64,000 nucleotides of DNA from Salinimicrobium tongyeongense (GTDB lineage: Bacteria; Bacteroidota; Bacteroidia; Flavobacteriales; Flavobacteriaceae), in NCBI RefSeq assembly GCF_026109735.1, contig NZ_CP069620.1, positions 3,410,001-3,474,000 on the forward strand, given 5' to 3'. Of this stretch, positions 46,351 to 55,701 are shown piece after piece. The position numbers and the translations under genes were made by a program. Every line of letters begins with the position of its first letter. The first letter of the stretch is position 1. Under the pieces are notes generated by a model. It was given only the letters and a program-made list of their open reading frames with translations, was not told the DNA's origin and made no database searches.

Positions 46351-47640
46351 ATGTCCATTACAGCTAACGACCCTACACGAAAAACCTGGCTGGAAGTACC
46401 CGAAAACTCTGATTTCCCCATACAAAATATACCCTTTGGAGTTTTTCTTACAAGAGATGATATTATCACCATTGGAACCCGTATTGGAGATACCGCTATA
46501 GACCTTGGTGCCCTGCACCAGCTGGGTTATTTTGAAGGTATTCCCCTTACTGATGATATTTTTCTTCAGGATACGCTGAACGATTTCATCTCTGACGGAA
46601 AAAAGACCTGGCGACTTGTAAGGAACCGTATTGCTGAAATTTTTGACAGTAGCAATGATAGCCTGCGTGATAATGAAGAACACCGGCAGGTGGTTCTCTT
46701 CACGCTAGATGAGATTGAAATGCAAATGCCGGTACAGGTTGGCGATTACACCGATTTTTATTCGAGCAAAGAGCACGCTACCAATGTGGGCACCATGTTC
46801 CGTGATCCCGATAATGCACTACTGCCCAACTGGCTTCACATTCCTGTGGGTTACCACGGAAGAAGCTCTTCAATTGTTCCCAGTGGCATCCCCATTCACC
46901 GCCCACAGGGACAAACCAAACCTAAAGATGCCCCCGAGCCTGTATTCGGGCCGTCACAACGAGTAGATTTTGAACTGGAAATGGCATTTATTACAACCGA
47001 TGCCAACCACCTGGGAGAACCCATTCCTATTGAAGAAGCCGAAGATTATATTTTTGGGATGGTACTCTTTAATGACTGGAGCGCCCGCGATATTCAAACC
47101 TGGGAATATGTGCCCCTGGGGCCGTTCCTGGCCAAGAACTTTGCTTCTTCCATTTCTCCATGGATTGTTACTTTAGACGCCCTGGAGCCATTTAGGGTAG
47201 AAAGCCCGAAACCCGAAAAGGAACTATTGCCTTACCTGCAATCTACAGGAAAAAAGAGCTTTGACATTGAACTGGAAGTTTTCATTCAGCCTGAAAACGC
47301 TGAAGAGACCCAGGTTTCCCAGTCTAATTTTAAATACATGTACTGGAATATGAGCCAGCAGCTCGCCCACCACACCGTGAACGGCTGCCCCGTATTATCG
47401 GGAGACATGATGGGATCGGGAACCATTTCGGGACCCACGCCAGATTCTTACGGATCTATGCTGGAGCTTTCCTGGAAAGGCGAAAAACCCGTAAAATTAT
47501 CTAACGGCAGCACCCGCACCTTTATTGAAGACAACGACACGGTAATTATGCGCGGATTTTGTAAAGCTGATAATTACAGAATAGGTTTTGGAGAGGTAAG
47601 CACAAAATTACTTCCGGTTTTTGAACCTAAGAAGAAATAA
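46351..47640 (+). CDS. fahA: Fumarylacetoacetase
   Basis: This 429-residue enzyme catalyses the last step of tyrosine (homogentisate) breakdown, splitting fumarylacetoacetate to fumarate and acetoacetate. An N-terminal SH3-like domain (TWLEVPENSDFPIQNIPFGVF) precedes the FAH catalytic domain. DFYSSKEHATNVGTMFR holds the metal-ligand aspartate and catalytic histidine, LPNWLHIPVGYHGRSSSI and DFELEMAFI hold further ligands, and FNDWSARDIQTWEY completes the site. I start at the ATG at 46351 (MSITANDPTRKTW); the 13 codons upstream overlap the promoter. No other homogentisate gene is adjacent. A strong terminator follows. Confidence 0.95.
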   Translation: MSITANDPTRKTWLEVPENSDFPIQNIPFGVFLTRDDIITIGTRIGDTAIDLGALHQLGYFEGIPLTDDIFLQDTLNDFISDGKKTWRLVRNRIAEIFDSSNDSLRDNEEHRQVVLFTLDEIEMQMPVQVGDYTDFYSSKEHATNVGTMFRDPDNALLPNWLHIPVGYHGRSSSIVPSGIPIHRPQGQTKPKDAPEPVFGPSQRVDFELEMAFITTDANHLGEPIPIEEAEDYIFGMVLFNDWSARDIQTWEYVPLGPFLAKNFASSISPWIVTLDALEPFRVESPKPEKELLPYLQSTGKKSFDIELEVFIQPENAEETQVSQSNFKYMYWNMSQQLAHHTVNGCPVLSGDMMGSGTISGPTPDSYGSMLELSWKGEKPVKLSNGSTRTFIEDNDTVIMRGFCKADNYRIGFGEVSTKLLPVFEPKKK

Positions 47641-47665
47641 TTTCCGATAATTCCTTCATATAAAT

Positions 47666-47694
47666 AGAGCCGCAAAAATGACTTTTGCGGCTCT
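47666..47694 (+). terminator. Intrinsic terminator of fahA
   Basis: AGAGCCGCAAAA and TTTTGCGGCTCT form a perfect 12-bp stem with loop ATGAC, followed by TATTTTTT. Confidence 0.9.
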
Positions 47695-47719
47695 TATTTT
47701 TTCAGAAAAAGCTTTGGCT

Positions 47720-47914
47720 TTACCTGCGCTCTTCCCTACTGCTGCGATCTTCCCTGTTTCGGTCGCGGTTCATGTCTCTTTCTCTTTCGGCATCTTCCTG
47801 CCTTTGCTTATCGCGATCACCTGCAGCCTGTTGCGCCGGATTCCATCTTTCTTCCTGATGGCGCCTTTGCTCTTCATTGTGATCCCTGTTGCGATCTTCT
47901 CTTCTCTCTTCCAT
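47720..47914 (-). CDS. Small, highly charged Arg/Glu-rich protein, 64 aa
   Basis: The 64-residue frame (MEERREDRNRDHNEEQ at the start, REDRSSREERR at the end) is almost wholly R, E, D, N and Q, so it must be disordered or a single helix. No family is known to me. The opposite strand also has an open frame (47678-47938), but that hydrophobic product is what antisense of such codons would give. Support for the minus strand comes from a promoter, TTTG (47977-47974), 20 nt, TATATTTA (47953-47946), at a suitable distance. RNA binding or a desiccation or stress role can only be guessed from the composition. Confidence 0.55.
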   Translation of the reverse strand: MEERREDRNRDHNEEQRRHQEERWNPAQQAAGDRDKQRQEDAERERDMNRDRNREDRSSREERR

Positions 47915-47945
47915 AATACAGTTTTTTTAGGTTATTGATACAGTT

Positions 47946-47977
47946 TAAATATAGCCACAACAAAACTATATAACAAA
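47946..47977 (-). promoter_or_regulatory. Promoter of the small charged protein gene
   Basis: TTTG, 20 nt, TATATTTA on the minus strand, one mismatch to the -7 consensus and 31 nt before the ATG at 47914. Confidence 0.5.
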
Positions 47978-48036
47978 CTGATTACAAAACCTTTAACTCG
48001 ATTTTATCGATTCCTCATAATTGAGAAATATTTAAC

Positions 48037-48435
48037 CTAAAGCTGATCTTTTACCTGCTGCACTTCTATGGAATGATGGGAAGCATGCTGCACCACTTTC
48101 CTGTCTTTCAAAATGATCATTTGCGGACTTTCATGCCTCACGTTAAACCTATTTGCCACTTCATTCGAAATATCGCGATTCGCCAGAAGATCGAGAAAAT
48201 ACAACTTTAGCCCGTCATCTTTCTTCAGGTCATAATTGCGTTCAAAATTGTTCAGCACCATCCTGCTTATCCCGCAACGGGTAGAATGTTTAAAAATCAC
48301 CACCGTTTTAGATTCAGATTCTTTTTCAAGCTCAGTGAGTTGTGCCTTTTCAGTAAGTGCATGCCATGGCACCTCCTCAATTTCCTTCTTCACTATATCT
48401 CTTTCACTCTTAAATACTTTATCAAATAAGCCCAT
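48037..48435 (-). CDS. ytxJ: Bacillithiol-system redox protein YtxJ (BrxC-like)
   Basis: This 132-residue thioredoxin-fold protein has a monothiol active site HSTRCGIS (C54) and the cis-proline region RHESPQMIILKDRKVV. The YtxJ/BrxC family is thought to remove bacillithiol from oxidised proteins, so the organism probably makes bacillithiol. It is a single gene, upstream of and divergent from clpB, which would fit a shared stress context. Confidence 0.9.
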   Translation of the reverse strand: MGLFDKVFKSERDIVKKEIEEVPWHALTEKAQLTELEKESESKTVVIFKHSTRCGISRMVLNNFERNYDLKKDDGLKLYFLDLLANRDISNEVANRFNVRHESPQMIILKDRKVVQHASHHSIEVQQVKDQL

Positions 48436-48626
48436 TCTCTACAATTTTAATTTCACTTCTTACACCCTGTAAAATAACAAAAAGCATTGGTCTTTTCGGC
48501 AAAAAACTCAAAGTTTAGTATATTTATAAGAGACAAAACGTCATCCTGTTTAGCCATAAACCAGTCATTTTGTCGGCAGCAGGCTACTGGTACATGCTTT
48601 GCTAAACCTCAGTAAAAAGAACAGTT

Positions 48627-51227
48627 ATGAACTTGAATAATTTTACAATTAAAAGTCAGGAGGCCATTCAGCAGGCCCAGCAGCTGGCTCAGGAATTAGG
48701 ACATCAGCAAATAGAGAACGAGCATATATTTAAAGCCATTACCACGGTAGACGAGAATGTAACTCCTTTTCTTCTGAAGAAGCTCAATATTAATGTAGGC
48801 CTCTTTCAGCAGATCCTCGACAAGAGCCTTCAGAATTTTCCGAAGGTAAGCGGCGGAGACATCATGCTCTCGCGTGAAGCCTCTAAAACCCTGAACGATG
48901 CATCTTCCGTAGCGAAAAAAATGGGAGATGAGTACGTTTCTGTAGAGCATTTGATTTTAGCCATTTTTGGATCCTCCAGTAAAGTAGCCCAGATCATGAA
49001 AGACCAGGGCGCGACCGAAAAAGGGTTGAAAGCGGCTATTCAGGAACTTAGAAAAGGAGAAAAAGTCACTTCCCAAAGTGCCGAAGAGACCTATAATTCT
49101 TTAAATAAATACGCAAACCATCTCAATAAGCTGGCCGAGGAAGGTAAACTTGACCCTGTAATTGGGCGTGACGAAGAGATTCGCAGGGTGCTGCAGATCC
49201 TTTCCCGAAGAACCAAGAACAACCCAATGCTGGTGGGAGAACCCGGAGTTGGTAAAACCGCCATTGCCGAAGGCCTGGCCCACCGAATCATTGCAGGTGA
49301 CGTGCCCGAAAACCTCAAGGAAAAGCAAATCTACTCCCTTGATATGGGAGCACTCATAGCCGGAGCAAAGTATAAAGGAGAATTTGAAGAAAGGCTGAAA
49401 GCAGTGATTAAGGAAGTGACTTCAAGCGAAGGAAACATTGTACTCTTTATTGACGAGATCCACACGCTTGTGGGTGCCGGTGGCGGCCAGGGCGCCATGG
49501 ATGCTGCCAATATTTTAAAACCTGCCCTGGCCCGCGGTGAATTACGTGCAATTGGCGCCACCACACTTGATGAATACCAGAAATATTTTGAGAAAGACAA
49601 GGCCCTGGAGCGACGTTTTCAAAAAGTGATGGTAGACGAACCCGATACCGAAAGTGCGATCTCAATTTTACGCGGGATCAAGGAAAAGTACGAAACCCAC
49701 CACAAGGTGCGCATCAAAGATGAGGCGATCATCTCGGCAGTAGAATTATCTCAACGCTATATCACGAACCGTTTTCTGCCCGATAAAGCCATAGACCTCA
49801 TGGATGAAGCAGCCTCAAGGCTAAGAATGGAGATCAATTCAAAACCCGAAGAACTCGATGTGCTCGACAGAAAAATCATGCAGCTTGAGATCGAGATGGA
49901 GGCTATTAAACGCGAAAATGACGAGAACAAGCTGAAAGCTTTGAGAGCCGATCTTGCCAATTATAAAGATGAGCGCAATGAACTGCACGCCCAGTGGAAG
50001 AACGAAAAAGAAGTTGTAGACAATATCCAGACGGCTAAATCTAATATTGAAAATTACAAACTTGAGGCCGAACGTGCCGAAAGAGAAGGCAACTACGGAA
50101 AAGTAGCCGAACTACGCTACGGTAAGATCAAGGAAGAACAGGAAAAGCTGGCAGAGCTTCAGAAGCAACTGGAAGAAAATCAGCAGGGAAAATCTTTGAT
50201 AAAAGAAGAAGTCACCAATGAAGATATTGCTGAAGTTGTAGCCAAATGGACCGGAATTCCCGTGACAAAAATGCTGCAGACCGAGCGCGAAAAACTCCTG
50301 AAACTGGAAGATGAACTCCATAGAAGGGTGGTAGGCCAGGATGAGGCCCTACAGGCCGTAAGTGACGCCGTGCGCAGAAGCCGTGCAGGTTTACAAGACC
50401 AGAAAAAGCCTATAGGGTCTTTCCTGTTCCTGGGAACTACCGGAGTTGGTAAAACCGAACTAGCCAAAGCCCTTGCCGATTACCTTTTTAACGATGAAAG
50501 TGCAATGACCCGTATTGATATGAGCGAATACCAGGAGCGCCATGCGGTGAGCAGGCTTGTTGGTGCGCCTCCGGGATATGTGGGCTACGATGAAGGCGGG
50601 CAGCTTACCGAGGCTGTTAGGAGAAAACCTTATTCTGTGATCCTTCTCGATGAGATAGAAAAAGCCCATCCCGACACCTTCAACATTCTGCTACAGGTAC
50701 TTGATGAAGGCCGGCTCACCGATAACAAAGGGCGCCTGGCCGATTTCAAGAACAGCATTATCATCATGACCTCAAACATGGGTTCGCATATCATTCAGGA
50801 GAAATTTGACACTGTGAAGGATATAGACACCGCCATGGAAAGCGCAAAAGTTGAAGTGCTGGCACTGCTAAAACAAAGCGTGCGGCCAGAATTCATCAAC
50901 AGGATAGATGATATCGTGATGTTCACACCGCTTACCCGGAAGGATATCAAACAAATAGTGGGCCTCCAAATGAAAGGTGTAACCAAAATGCTTGCGAAAC
51001 AGGGCATTACCCTTGATGCAACAGAAGAAGCCATTTCACACCTGGCCACCAGAGGCTTTGATCCTCAGTACGGGGCAAGGCCGGTTAAGAGAACGCTGCA
51101 AAAAGAAGTGCTTAACAAGCTTTCAAAAGAAATTTTGAGTGGAAAGATCCATACCGACAGTATTGTGCTACTCGATGCTTTTGACGAAGAACTGGTGTTC
51201 AGAAACCAGGAAGAAATTGCCCAATAA
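48627..51227 (+). CDS. clpB: ATP-dependent chaperone ClpB
   Basis: This 866-residue Hsp100 disaggregase works with DnaK. The N-domain (1-145) precedes NBD1 with Walker [14 protein letters not shown] and Walker [17 protein letters not shown] coiled-coil M-domain spans about 400-540, and NBD2 has [15 protein letters not shown] and [16 protein letters not shown] with arginine fingers. All motifs are intact and the length is normal. A TATATTTA element at 48519-48526 is a possible -7, which would give a leader of about 100 nt. The gene ends at the exact edge of an IS256 element, and its stop codon forms part of the target duplication. Confidence 0.96.
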   Translation: MNLNNFTIKSQEAIQQAQQLAQELGHQQIENEHIFKAITTVDENVTPFLLKKLNINVGLFQQILDKSLQNFPKVSGGDIMLSREASKTLNDASSVAKKMGDEYVSVEHLILAIFGSSSKVAQIMKDQGATEKGLKAAIQELRKGEKVTSQSAEETYNSLNKYANHLNKLAEEGKLDPVIGRDEEIRRVLQILSRRTKNNPMLVGEPGVGKTAIAEGLAHRIIAGDVPENLKEKQIYSLDMGALIAGAKYKGEFEERLKAVIKEVTSSEGNIVLFIDEIHTLVGAGGGQGAMDAANILKPALARGELRAIGATTLDEYQKYFEKDKALERRFQKVMVDEPDTESAISILRGIKEKYETHHKVRIKDEAIISAVELSQRYITNRFLPDKAIDLMDEAASRLRMEINSKPEELDVLDRKIMQLEIEMEAIKRENDENKLKALRADLANYKDERNELHAQWKNEKEVVDNIQTAKSNIENYKLEAERAEREGNYGKVAELRYGKIKEEQEKLAELQKQLEENQQGKSLIKEEVTNEDIAEVVAKWTGIPVTKMLQTEREKLLKLEDELHRRVVGQDEALQAVSDAVRRSRAGLQDQKKPIGSFLFLGTTGVGKTELAKALADYLFNDESAMTRIDMSEYQERHAVSRLVGAPPGYVGYDEGGQLTEAVRRKPYSVILLDEIEKAHPDTFNILLQVLDEGRLTDNKGRLADFKNSIIIMTSNMGSHIIQEKFDTVKDIDTAMESAKVEVLALLKQSVRPEFINRIDDIVMFTPLTRKDIKQIVGLQMKGVTKMLAKQGITLDATEEAISHLATRGFDPQYGARPVKRTLQKEVLNKLSKEILSGKIHTDSIVLLDAFDEELVFRNQEEIAQ
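51220..51227. repeat. Left target-site duplication of the IS element
   Basis: CCCAATAA, matching TCCAATAA at 52581-52588 in seven of eight positions. It contains the last sense codon and the stop codon of clpB. Confidence 0.7.
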
Positions 51228-51259
51228 GACACTATCCCGTAAAGTGTGTAAGTTTAAAT

Positions 51260-51296
51260 AAAGGGGTTTGACTTTTTATCTAAAGTTGAACCCTTT
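51260..51296. terminator. Hairpin at the left end of the IS
   Basis: AAAGGGGTTTGACTTT pairs imperfectly with AAAGTTGAACCCTTT. It overlaps the transposase stop and can end transcription from either side, so it may replace the lost clpB terminator. Confidence 0.65.
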
Positions 51297-52476
51297 CTTC
51301 GTATATAGTCAAGAACTGATTGAGGACGATTCCCCAGTTTCTAATAGGCACTGACCATTTTTTGGTTGCTTCCCTCAGAGCCAAATATACAGATTTCATT
51401 ACAGCATCATCGGTTGGGAAGGATAATTTGTTTTTAGTGTACTTTCTGATCTTCCCGTTCAGATTCTCAATAAGATTGGTGGTATAAATAATTCGTCTGA
51501 TCTCCAGCGGGAATTCATAAAAGACGGTAAGGTCTTCCCAGTTGTCTCTCCAGCTTTTTATTGCATAAGAATATTTGGAGTTCCATTTGTTAGCAAAATC
51601 CTCTAGAGCAGCTTCTGCGGCTTGTTTAGTAGGTGCATCATAAATGAGCTTCATGTCTTTGGTAAAGGCTTTTTTATCTTTCCAAACTACATATCTACAG
51701 GCATTTCTGATCTGGTGCACTACACAAATTTGGGTTTTAGACTGTGGAAAAACATTTTTGATGGTATCGGTAAATCCATTGAGGTTATCGGTAGCAGTGA
51801 TTAAAATGTCCTCAACTCCCCGAGCTTTCATATCTGTCAATACGCTCATCCAGAAGGCTGCAGATTCATTCTTTCCAAGCCAAAGACCAAGAACTTCCTT
51901 TTTACCATCTCTTTTGAGACCTACAGCTATATAAATCGTCTTGTTGACTACTTTGGAGTTCTCTCGTACTTTAAAGACGATTCCGTCCATCCAGACAATC
52001 AAATAAACGGGCTCTAAAGGACGATTTTGCCAGGCAACGATATCATTGCTGATTCGGTCTGTAATTCGGGAGATAGTAGAAGTAGAGACATCAAAGCCAT
52101 ACACCTCAGAGATTTGTTCTTCAATATCACTATTGCTCATTCCCTTGGCATACAGCGATACAATGACATTTTCGATGCCATCAATCATGTTCTGCCGCTT
52201 GGGAACGATCATAGGATTAAAGGATCCATCCCGGTCCCGGGGAACCTTTACAGTGTCTTCACCAAAAGAACTCCGAACCTTCTTTTTAGTATAGCCATTC
52301 CTGGTATTTCCAGATCCAGACTTCTGGTGCTTATCATAATCCAAATGGCCATCCAGTTCACCTTCAAGCATTTTCTCCAATCCACGTTTTTGAAGTTGCT
52401 TGAGAAAACTACTAAGTTCTTCTCCTGATTTAAACTGTTTTAAAAACTCATCATCGAATAGATCTTCTTTTTTCAT
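51280..52476 (-). CDS. IS256-family (Mutator-type) transposase
   Basis: This 398-residue DDE transposase is full length for the family. An N-terminal DNA-binding region ([19 protein letters not shown], then [12 protein letters not shown]) precedes the catalytic core. The first D lies in [12 protein letters not shown], the second in [10 protein letters not shown] and the E in [19 protein letters not shown]. No frameshift or stop is seen, so it is probably functional. It is transcribed against clpB. Confidence 0.95.
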   Translation of the reverse strand: MKKEDLFDDEFLKQFKSGEELSSFLKQLQKRGLEKMLEGELDGHLDYDKHQKSGSGNTRNGYTKKKVRSSFGEDTVKVPRDRDGSFNPMIVPKRQNMIDGIENVIVSLYAKGMSNSDIEEQISEVYGFDVSTSTISRITDRISNDIVAWQNRPLEPVYLIVWMDGIVFKVRENSKVVNKTIYIAVGLKRDGKKEVLGLWLGKNESAAFWMSVLTDMKARGVEDILITATDNLNGFTDTIKNVFPQSKTQICVVHQIRNACRYVVWKDKKAFTKDMKLIYDAPTKQAAEAALEDFANKWNSKYSYAIKSWRDNWEDLTVFYEFPLEIRRIIYTTNLIENLNGKIRKYTKNKLSFPTDDAVMKSVYLALREATKKWSVPIRNWGIVLNQFLTIYEERVQL

Positions 52477-52589
52477 TACTGTGTAAATATTAGTGCCTGG
52501 AATTTGCAGGCAAGGTTAAAAAAATATGGGCGTTCGCAAACCCCCATATTTTCTACTTACACATTTTTTGAGATAGTCCCTCCAATAAC

Positions 52590-52621
52590 AAGAAAGGCCC
52601 CAAAAATTCGTGGCCTTTCTT
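52590..52621. terminator. Bidirectional terminator, original clpB/csbD terminator
   Basis: AAGAAAGGCC and GGCCTTTCTT form a perfect 10-bp stem with T-rich flanks. It lies 17 nt from the csbD-like stop and directly after the right target duplication, so before the insertion it followed clpB by a few bases. Confidence 0.8.
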
Positions 52622-52637
52622 ATTTTTCGGAAAGATC

Positions 52638-52823
52638 TTACCACCTGTCAATTTCCCGCTTCAAATCTTCCTTGCTGCGGCCCGTTTTTTCCTGTAGCCT
52701 TCCCAGCATTTCATCAAATCTTCCTTCGCGGTAGGTCACATCATCATCGGTAAGGTCACCGTATTTTTGTTTAAATTCACCTTTGATCTGTTTCCATTTT
52801 CCTTCAATTTGATCCTCATTCAT
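52638..52823 (-). CDS. CsbD-family stress protein
   Basis: This 61-residue protein is a clear CsbD member: MNEDQIEGKWKQIKGEFKQKYGDLT, then a helix ending in a second half with KTGRSKEDLKREIDRW. The family is small, helical and hydrophilic and is induced by general stress in many bacteria; its mechanism is unknown. TACTTTCG about 24 nt upstream of the start resembles a -7 element. It faces clpB, now separated from it by the IS. Confidence 0.9.
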   Translation of the reverse strand: MNEDQIEGKWKQIKGEFKQKYGDLTDDDVTYREGRFDEMLGRLQEKTGRSKEDLKREIDRW

Positions 52824-52925
52824 AACCTTAATTTTAGTTGTTCCCTTCGAAAGTAGCTAAACTACGGCTCGCCTGCCATTAAAAAAGTCCTATTTTGCTC
52901 TTAAGAATTTGTTATTTTTATCGGC

Positions 52926-54026
52926 ATGAAAAAAGCATTTCTCTTAGTTTTTACTGCCGCAGCATTCCTTAGCTGTAAAAGTTCCCGAACAGGAAGTACC
53001 TCAAATGTACAGGTCAGGTTTTTAGACGATTACAATATAGCCAACGAGCTTAGCGTGAAAGGCACCGAGGTGGGAGGCCTTTCGGGCATAGATTACCAGG
53101 AAGGGAATTTCTATATGGTGAGTGACCAGCCTTCTGCACCACGCATCTATATTGCCAACCTGAGCCTTTCCGAAGAAAAGATCGATACCATAGTTTTTTC
53201 TGACGTAATCCTGATAGATAAAGAGCATGTAAGCCTTAAAGGCCAACACTTAGACCTGGAAAGCATCCTCTTTGAGGCTGAAGAAGGAAATTTTGTGCTC
53301 TCCAGCGAAGGGAATATTAAAAAGAAAAAAGACCCTATGTTGTTTAGGGTGTCAAAAAAGGGGGATTATATCGACTCTTTTGCAGTACCTGAAAATCTTT
53401 TAGCTGAAAGTGTCAAAAAACCGAGAAATAACGGAACTCTTGAGGGCCTTGCCACTTCTTATGATCAAAAAGGGATATGGGCTGCCATGGAACTGCCTTT
53501 GGTGACCGATGGGCCAAAACCCAAGCTCTACGCTACAAAATCACCCGTACGAATTACCTATTTTGACAAAAAAACCGGAGAACCCGTAAAGCAGTTTCCT
53601 TATAGATTAGAAGGCATTGCCAAAATTCCGTGGTTGTATTTCGCAGTAAACGGGGTAACCGATCTTTTGGAGTACGCACCAGATAAATTCCTTATCCTGG
53701 AACGCGGGTTTGCAGCCGGTCATGGTCAAAAAGGCAATACCGTGAGGATCTTTGATGTAGATGCCAGCCTGGCCACAAATACTTTAGACATCAATAACCT
53801 AAGGGTTTCTTTCAATAATCCGGCAAAAAAGACCCTGCTGTACGATTTCAAATGGGCAAAGAAGTTCCTGAGCCAGGAAATTATTGACAATATTGAAGGC
53901 ATCACGTTTGGCCCTACACTCCCAAATGGCAATCAAAGCCTTATCCTTATTTCCGATAATAACTTCAACTCCATGGGGCCGCAACTCAACCAGGTCATCC
54001 TCATGGAATTTGTGCCAAAAAAGTAA
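52926..54026 (+). CDS. Lipoprotein of the phytase-esterase-like family
   Basis: This 366-residue lipoprotein (lipobox AFLSC, about C17) has a beta-propeller of the 'esterase-like activity of phytase' family (PF13449, residues 45-365). Typical elements are VGGLSGIDYQEGNFYMVSD, the acidic DLESILFE pair, SEGN, NGTLEGLA, a FLILERGF strand and NIEGITFGPTLPNGNQSLILISDNNF. The family is related to alkaline phytase-like propellers but enzymatic activity is generally unproven. It precedes a histidine phosphatase gene by 3 nt, so the two may jointly process phosphate esters outside the inner membrane. Confidence 0.88.
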   Translation: MKKAFLLVFTAAAFLSCKSSRTGSTSNVQVRFLDDYNIANELSVKGTEVGGLSGIDYQEGNFYMVSDQPSAPRIYIANLSLSEEKIDTIVFSDVILIDKEHVSLKGQHLDLESILFEAEEGNFVLSSEGNIKKKKDPMLFRVSKKGDYIDSFAVPENLLAESVKKPRNNGTLEGLATSYDQKGIWAAMELPLVTDGPKPKLYATKSPVRITYFDKKTGEPVKQFPYRLEGIAKIPWLYFAVNGVTDLLEYAPDKFLILERGFAAGHGQKGNTVRIFDVDASLATNTLDINNLRVSFNNPAKKTLLYDFKWAKKFLSQEIIDNIEGITFGPTLPNGNQSLILISDNNFNSMGPQLNQVILMEFVPKK

Positions 54027-54029
54027 GAT

Positions 54030-54572
54030 ATGCGCAGCTTTTTCATTCTTATAATTTCGGTGTTATCTTTAGGAGGTACTTCTGTTAATCCCAAAGAACC
54101 AGCCGTGCAGGAAGCAATTACCCAGTACTATTTTATTCGGCACGCCGAAAAGGATGCAAGCAATACGCAAGACAGAGATCCACAACTTTCTGAAGCCGGG
54201 GTGAAAAGGGCAGGCAGGTGGGCCAAAATTTTTTCGGAAGTGGAGTTTGATGTCATTTTTTCAAGCAATTACCATCGCACCATGAATACTGCCAGGGCCG
54301 TGGCCGATACACAGCAGAAAAAAATTGAAATCTATGATCCTAAAAAACTGAATGATCCCGAATTTCAGAAGAAAACAAAAGGAAAAACAGTGCTTGTGGT
54401 GGGCCACAGCAATACCAACCCGGCATTTGTAAACCTGCTGCTTGGAGAAAATAAATATCGGGACCTTGATGAAAAAGAATACGGCAGCTTGTTCCTTGTG
54501 ACCATCTCCCCGGGGGCGGGAAGACTTCCGAGCTGCTTTACATCAACTAAGGCGTCAAAAATGCCATTTTAA
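54030..54572 (+). CDS. Histidine phosphatase (SixA-like), 3' end probably frameshifted
   Basis: This phosphoglycerate-mutase-fold protein has an N-terminal signal peptide (FFILIISVLSLGG). Its active-site histidine lies in YYFIRHAEKD (RHG-type motif, H about 36), followed by FSSNYHRTMNTA and the second histidine in VLVVGHSNTNP. The frame as given ends in a non-family tail (GAGRLPSCFTSTKASKMPF). One extra base in the C4/G5 run near 54511-54519 would restore ISPGGGKTSELLYIN and a stop at 54548-54550, the ending I expect for the family. It is probably a sequencing or real one-base deletion that leaves the catalytic domain intact. Confidence 0.85.
   Translation: MRSFFILIISVLSLGGTSVNPKEPAVQEAITQYYFIRHAEKDASNTQDRDPQLSEAGVKRAGRWAKIFSEVEFDVIFSSNYHRTMNTARAVADTQQKKIEIYDPKKLNDPEFQKKTKGKTVLVVGHSNTNPAFVNLLLGENKYRDLDEKEYGSLFLVTISPGAGRLPSCFTSTKASKMPF
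54557..54570. repeat. Intergenic palindrome after the histidine phosphatase
   Basis: AAAAATGCCATTTT. In the frameshifted reading it is coding and supplies the stop codon. In the restored frame it lies 6 nt beyond the stop, where this family normally sits. Confidence 0.55.
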
Positions 54573-54833
54573 AAGCTCTTTCTGAATACTATACGCCATT
54601 AAAGTCTTTTTAGCTACTGCGCCTGCAGCAGGTTTCTGTTATTTTACAGCCTGCTCGGTTTTACGGGTTTTGCCTTTGCCTAAAGGTTCAATTTGCTCCT
54701 GAAGGAAGCTATTTTTAAATGGAAGTATACTTCAGCTTACTTTAATTTTGCAGTATTTTGAGGAAAATGGAATATTTACCGCTTTAAAAGACTGCTGAAA
54801 AAATGTGAGCACCTTCGCTGTAATTTCTGAAAA

Positions 54834-55580
54834 TCACTCCTGAATTTCAACCTTCAGAATTTCATTTTCAATCTGGGAGACCTTCGTCAATTGGCCTTTT
54901 TGGAACATGGCATCGAGCTCTTCGAGCGGGGCAGAAAGATCATCGGTCTTGTAATTTTCATAATCTACAAACCTTATCCCGTTGACCATCCTGGGGTTTA
55001 CCGCCTTTCTAAACCTTATTCCGCCGTCGTTCACAAAAAACCGATACGCCAGGTAATCTATGGTAAAATCGTCTTTTTCAACCCAGTACATGTACACATC
55101 TTCATGATCTGCTCCCCCGCCCTGCTGCTCAAAAGTCACTTTCACCTCATGGTATATTTTACCGTTGATGGTATCCTGCCCCACCAGTTCTTTGATCACC
55201 GCATCATCATTCAGCCGAAAAGGCAGCTGCACAAAATAATGTACTGCATTCACACTTTCGGCGTAAGCTTCAGCAAGAGAATCGGATAAACGTACTTGTT
55301 CTTCTTCCTGAAATCGGGTAAAGCCTTCATTGTTCAGCACGTCGTAATAAGTGGTATTGGTGGAGTCGGTAATTTCGCGGGTGAGTTCAAATTGCCCGTT
55401 ATTAAGGCTGCTCGAGTACAGGTTCTTTCGGAAGCGGAATTCAATCTTTGCTTTTTTATACTTTTCTCCTCCGGCCTTTTCTATAGCCTGGGCTATGATC
55501 TTATCGGCTTCAGATTGGTGAGCCTTTTCATTACAGGAAACCAGGACCAAAACAAAAAGCAGTAAAAAATATTTTTTCAT
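54834..55580 (-). CDS. DUF6503-like lipoprotein
   Basis: This 248-residue lipoprotein (signal MKKYFLLLFVLVLVSC, C16) has a mostly beta fold (residues 35-240). It resembles the DUF6503 family of Bacteroidota: KIIAQAIEKAGGEKYKKAKIEFRFR at the start, YFVQLPFRLND, IYHEVKVTF and IDYLAYRFFVNDGGIRFRKA later. The fold may be a LolA/LolB-like half-barrel, which would suit a lipid or lipoprotein role, but no function is known. I start at 55580, because the 15 codons upstream overlap a perfect TATTTTTG -7 element at 55601-55608. Confidence 0.82.
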   Translation of the reverse strand: MKKYFLLLFVLVLVSCNEKAHQSEADKIIAQAIEKAGGEKYKKAKIEFRFRKNLYSSSLNNGQFELTREITDSTNTTYYDVLNNEGFTRFQEEEQVRLSDSLAEAYAESVNAVHYFVQLPFRLNDDAVIKELVGQDTINGKIYHEVKVTFEQQGGGADHEDVYMYWVEKDDFTIDYLAYRFFVNDGGIRFRKAVNPRMVNGIRFVDYENYKTDDLSAPLEELDAMFQKGQLTKVSQIENEILKVEIQE

Positions 55581-55688
55581 GGTGGGGCATTGTAAAAAAA
55601 CAAAAATACCTAATCTACTGCTCAAACTGAAATTAAACTCCGGCTTTTAAGATTTCCCTAAAAGCACCGGAAATTCGCTAAAGCTTGC

Positions 55689-55696
55689 TATTTTTG
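55689..55696 (+). promoter_or_regulatory. -7 element of smpB, very close to the start codon
   Basis: TATTTTTG ends 5 nt before the smpB ATG at 55702. The predicted transcript would have almost no leader. Confidence 0.55.
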
Positions 55697-55701
55697 TTCA
55701 C

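Larger units (their letters stand above)
51228..52580. mobile_element. IS256-family insertion sequence, 1353 bp, apparently intact
   Basis: The terminal inverted repeats are 51228-51253 (GACACTATCCCGTAAAGTGTGTAAGT left) and 52555-52580 (GGGACTATCTC...TGTGTAAGT when reversed), matching at 20 of 26 positions. An 8-bp duplication, one base degenerate, flanks the element, as expected for IS256. It carries one full-length transposase and nothing else. It was inserted between the clpB stop codon and the original clpB terminator, which now lies at 52590-52621. Confidence 0.9.

Noticed and set aside
46255-46683. 142-residue frame on the minus strand over the fahA start
   Set aside because: It overlaps the confident fumarylacetoacetase gene and the divergent promoters and encodes no recognisable domain.
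47678-47938. 86-residue hydrophobic plus-strand frame
   Set aside because: It overlaps the fahA terminator, and its hydrophobic product is the expected antisense shadow of the charged minus-strand frame, which has its own promoter.
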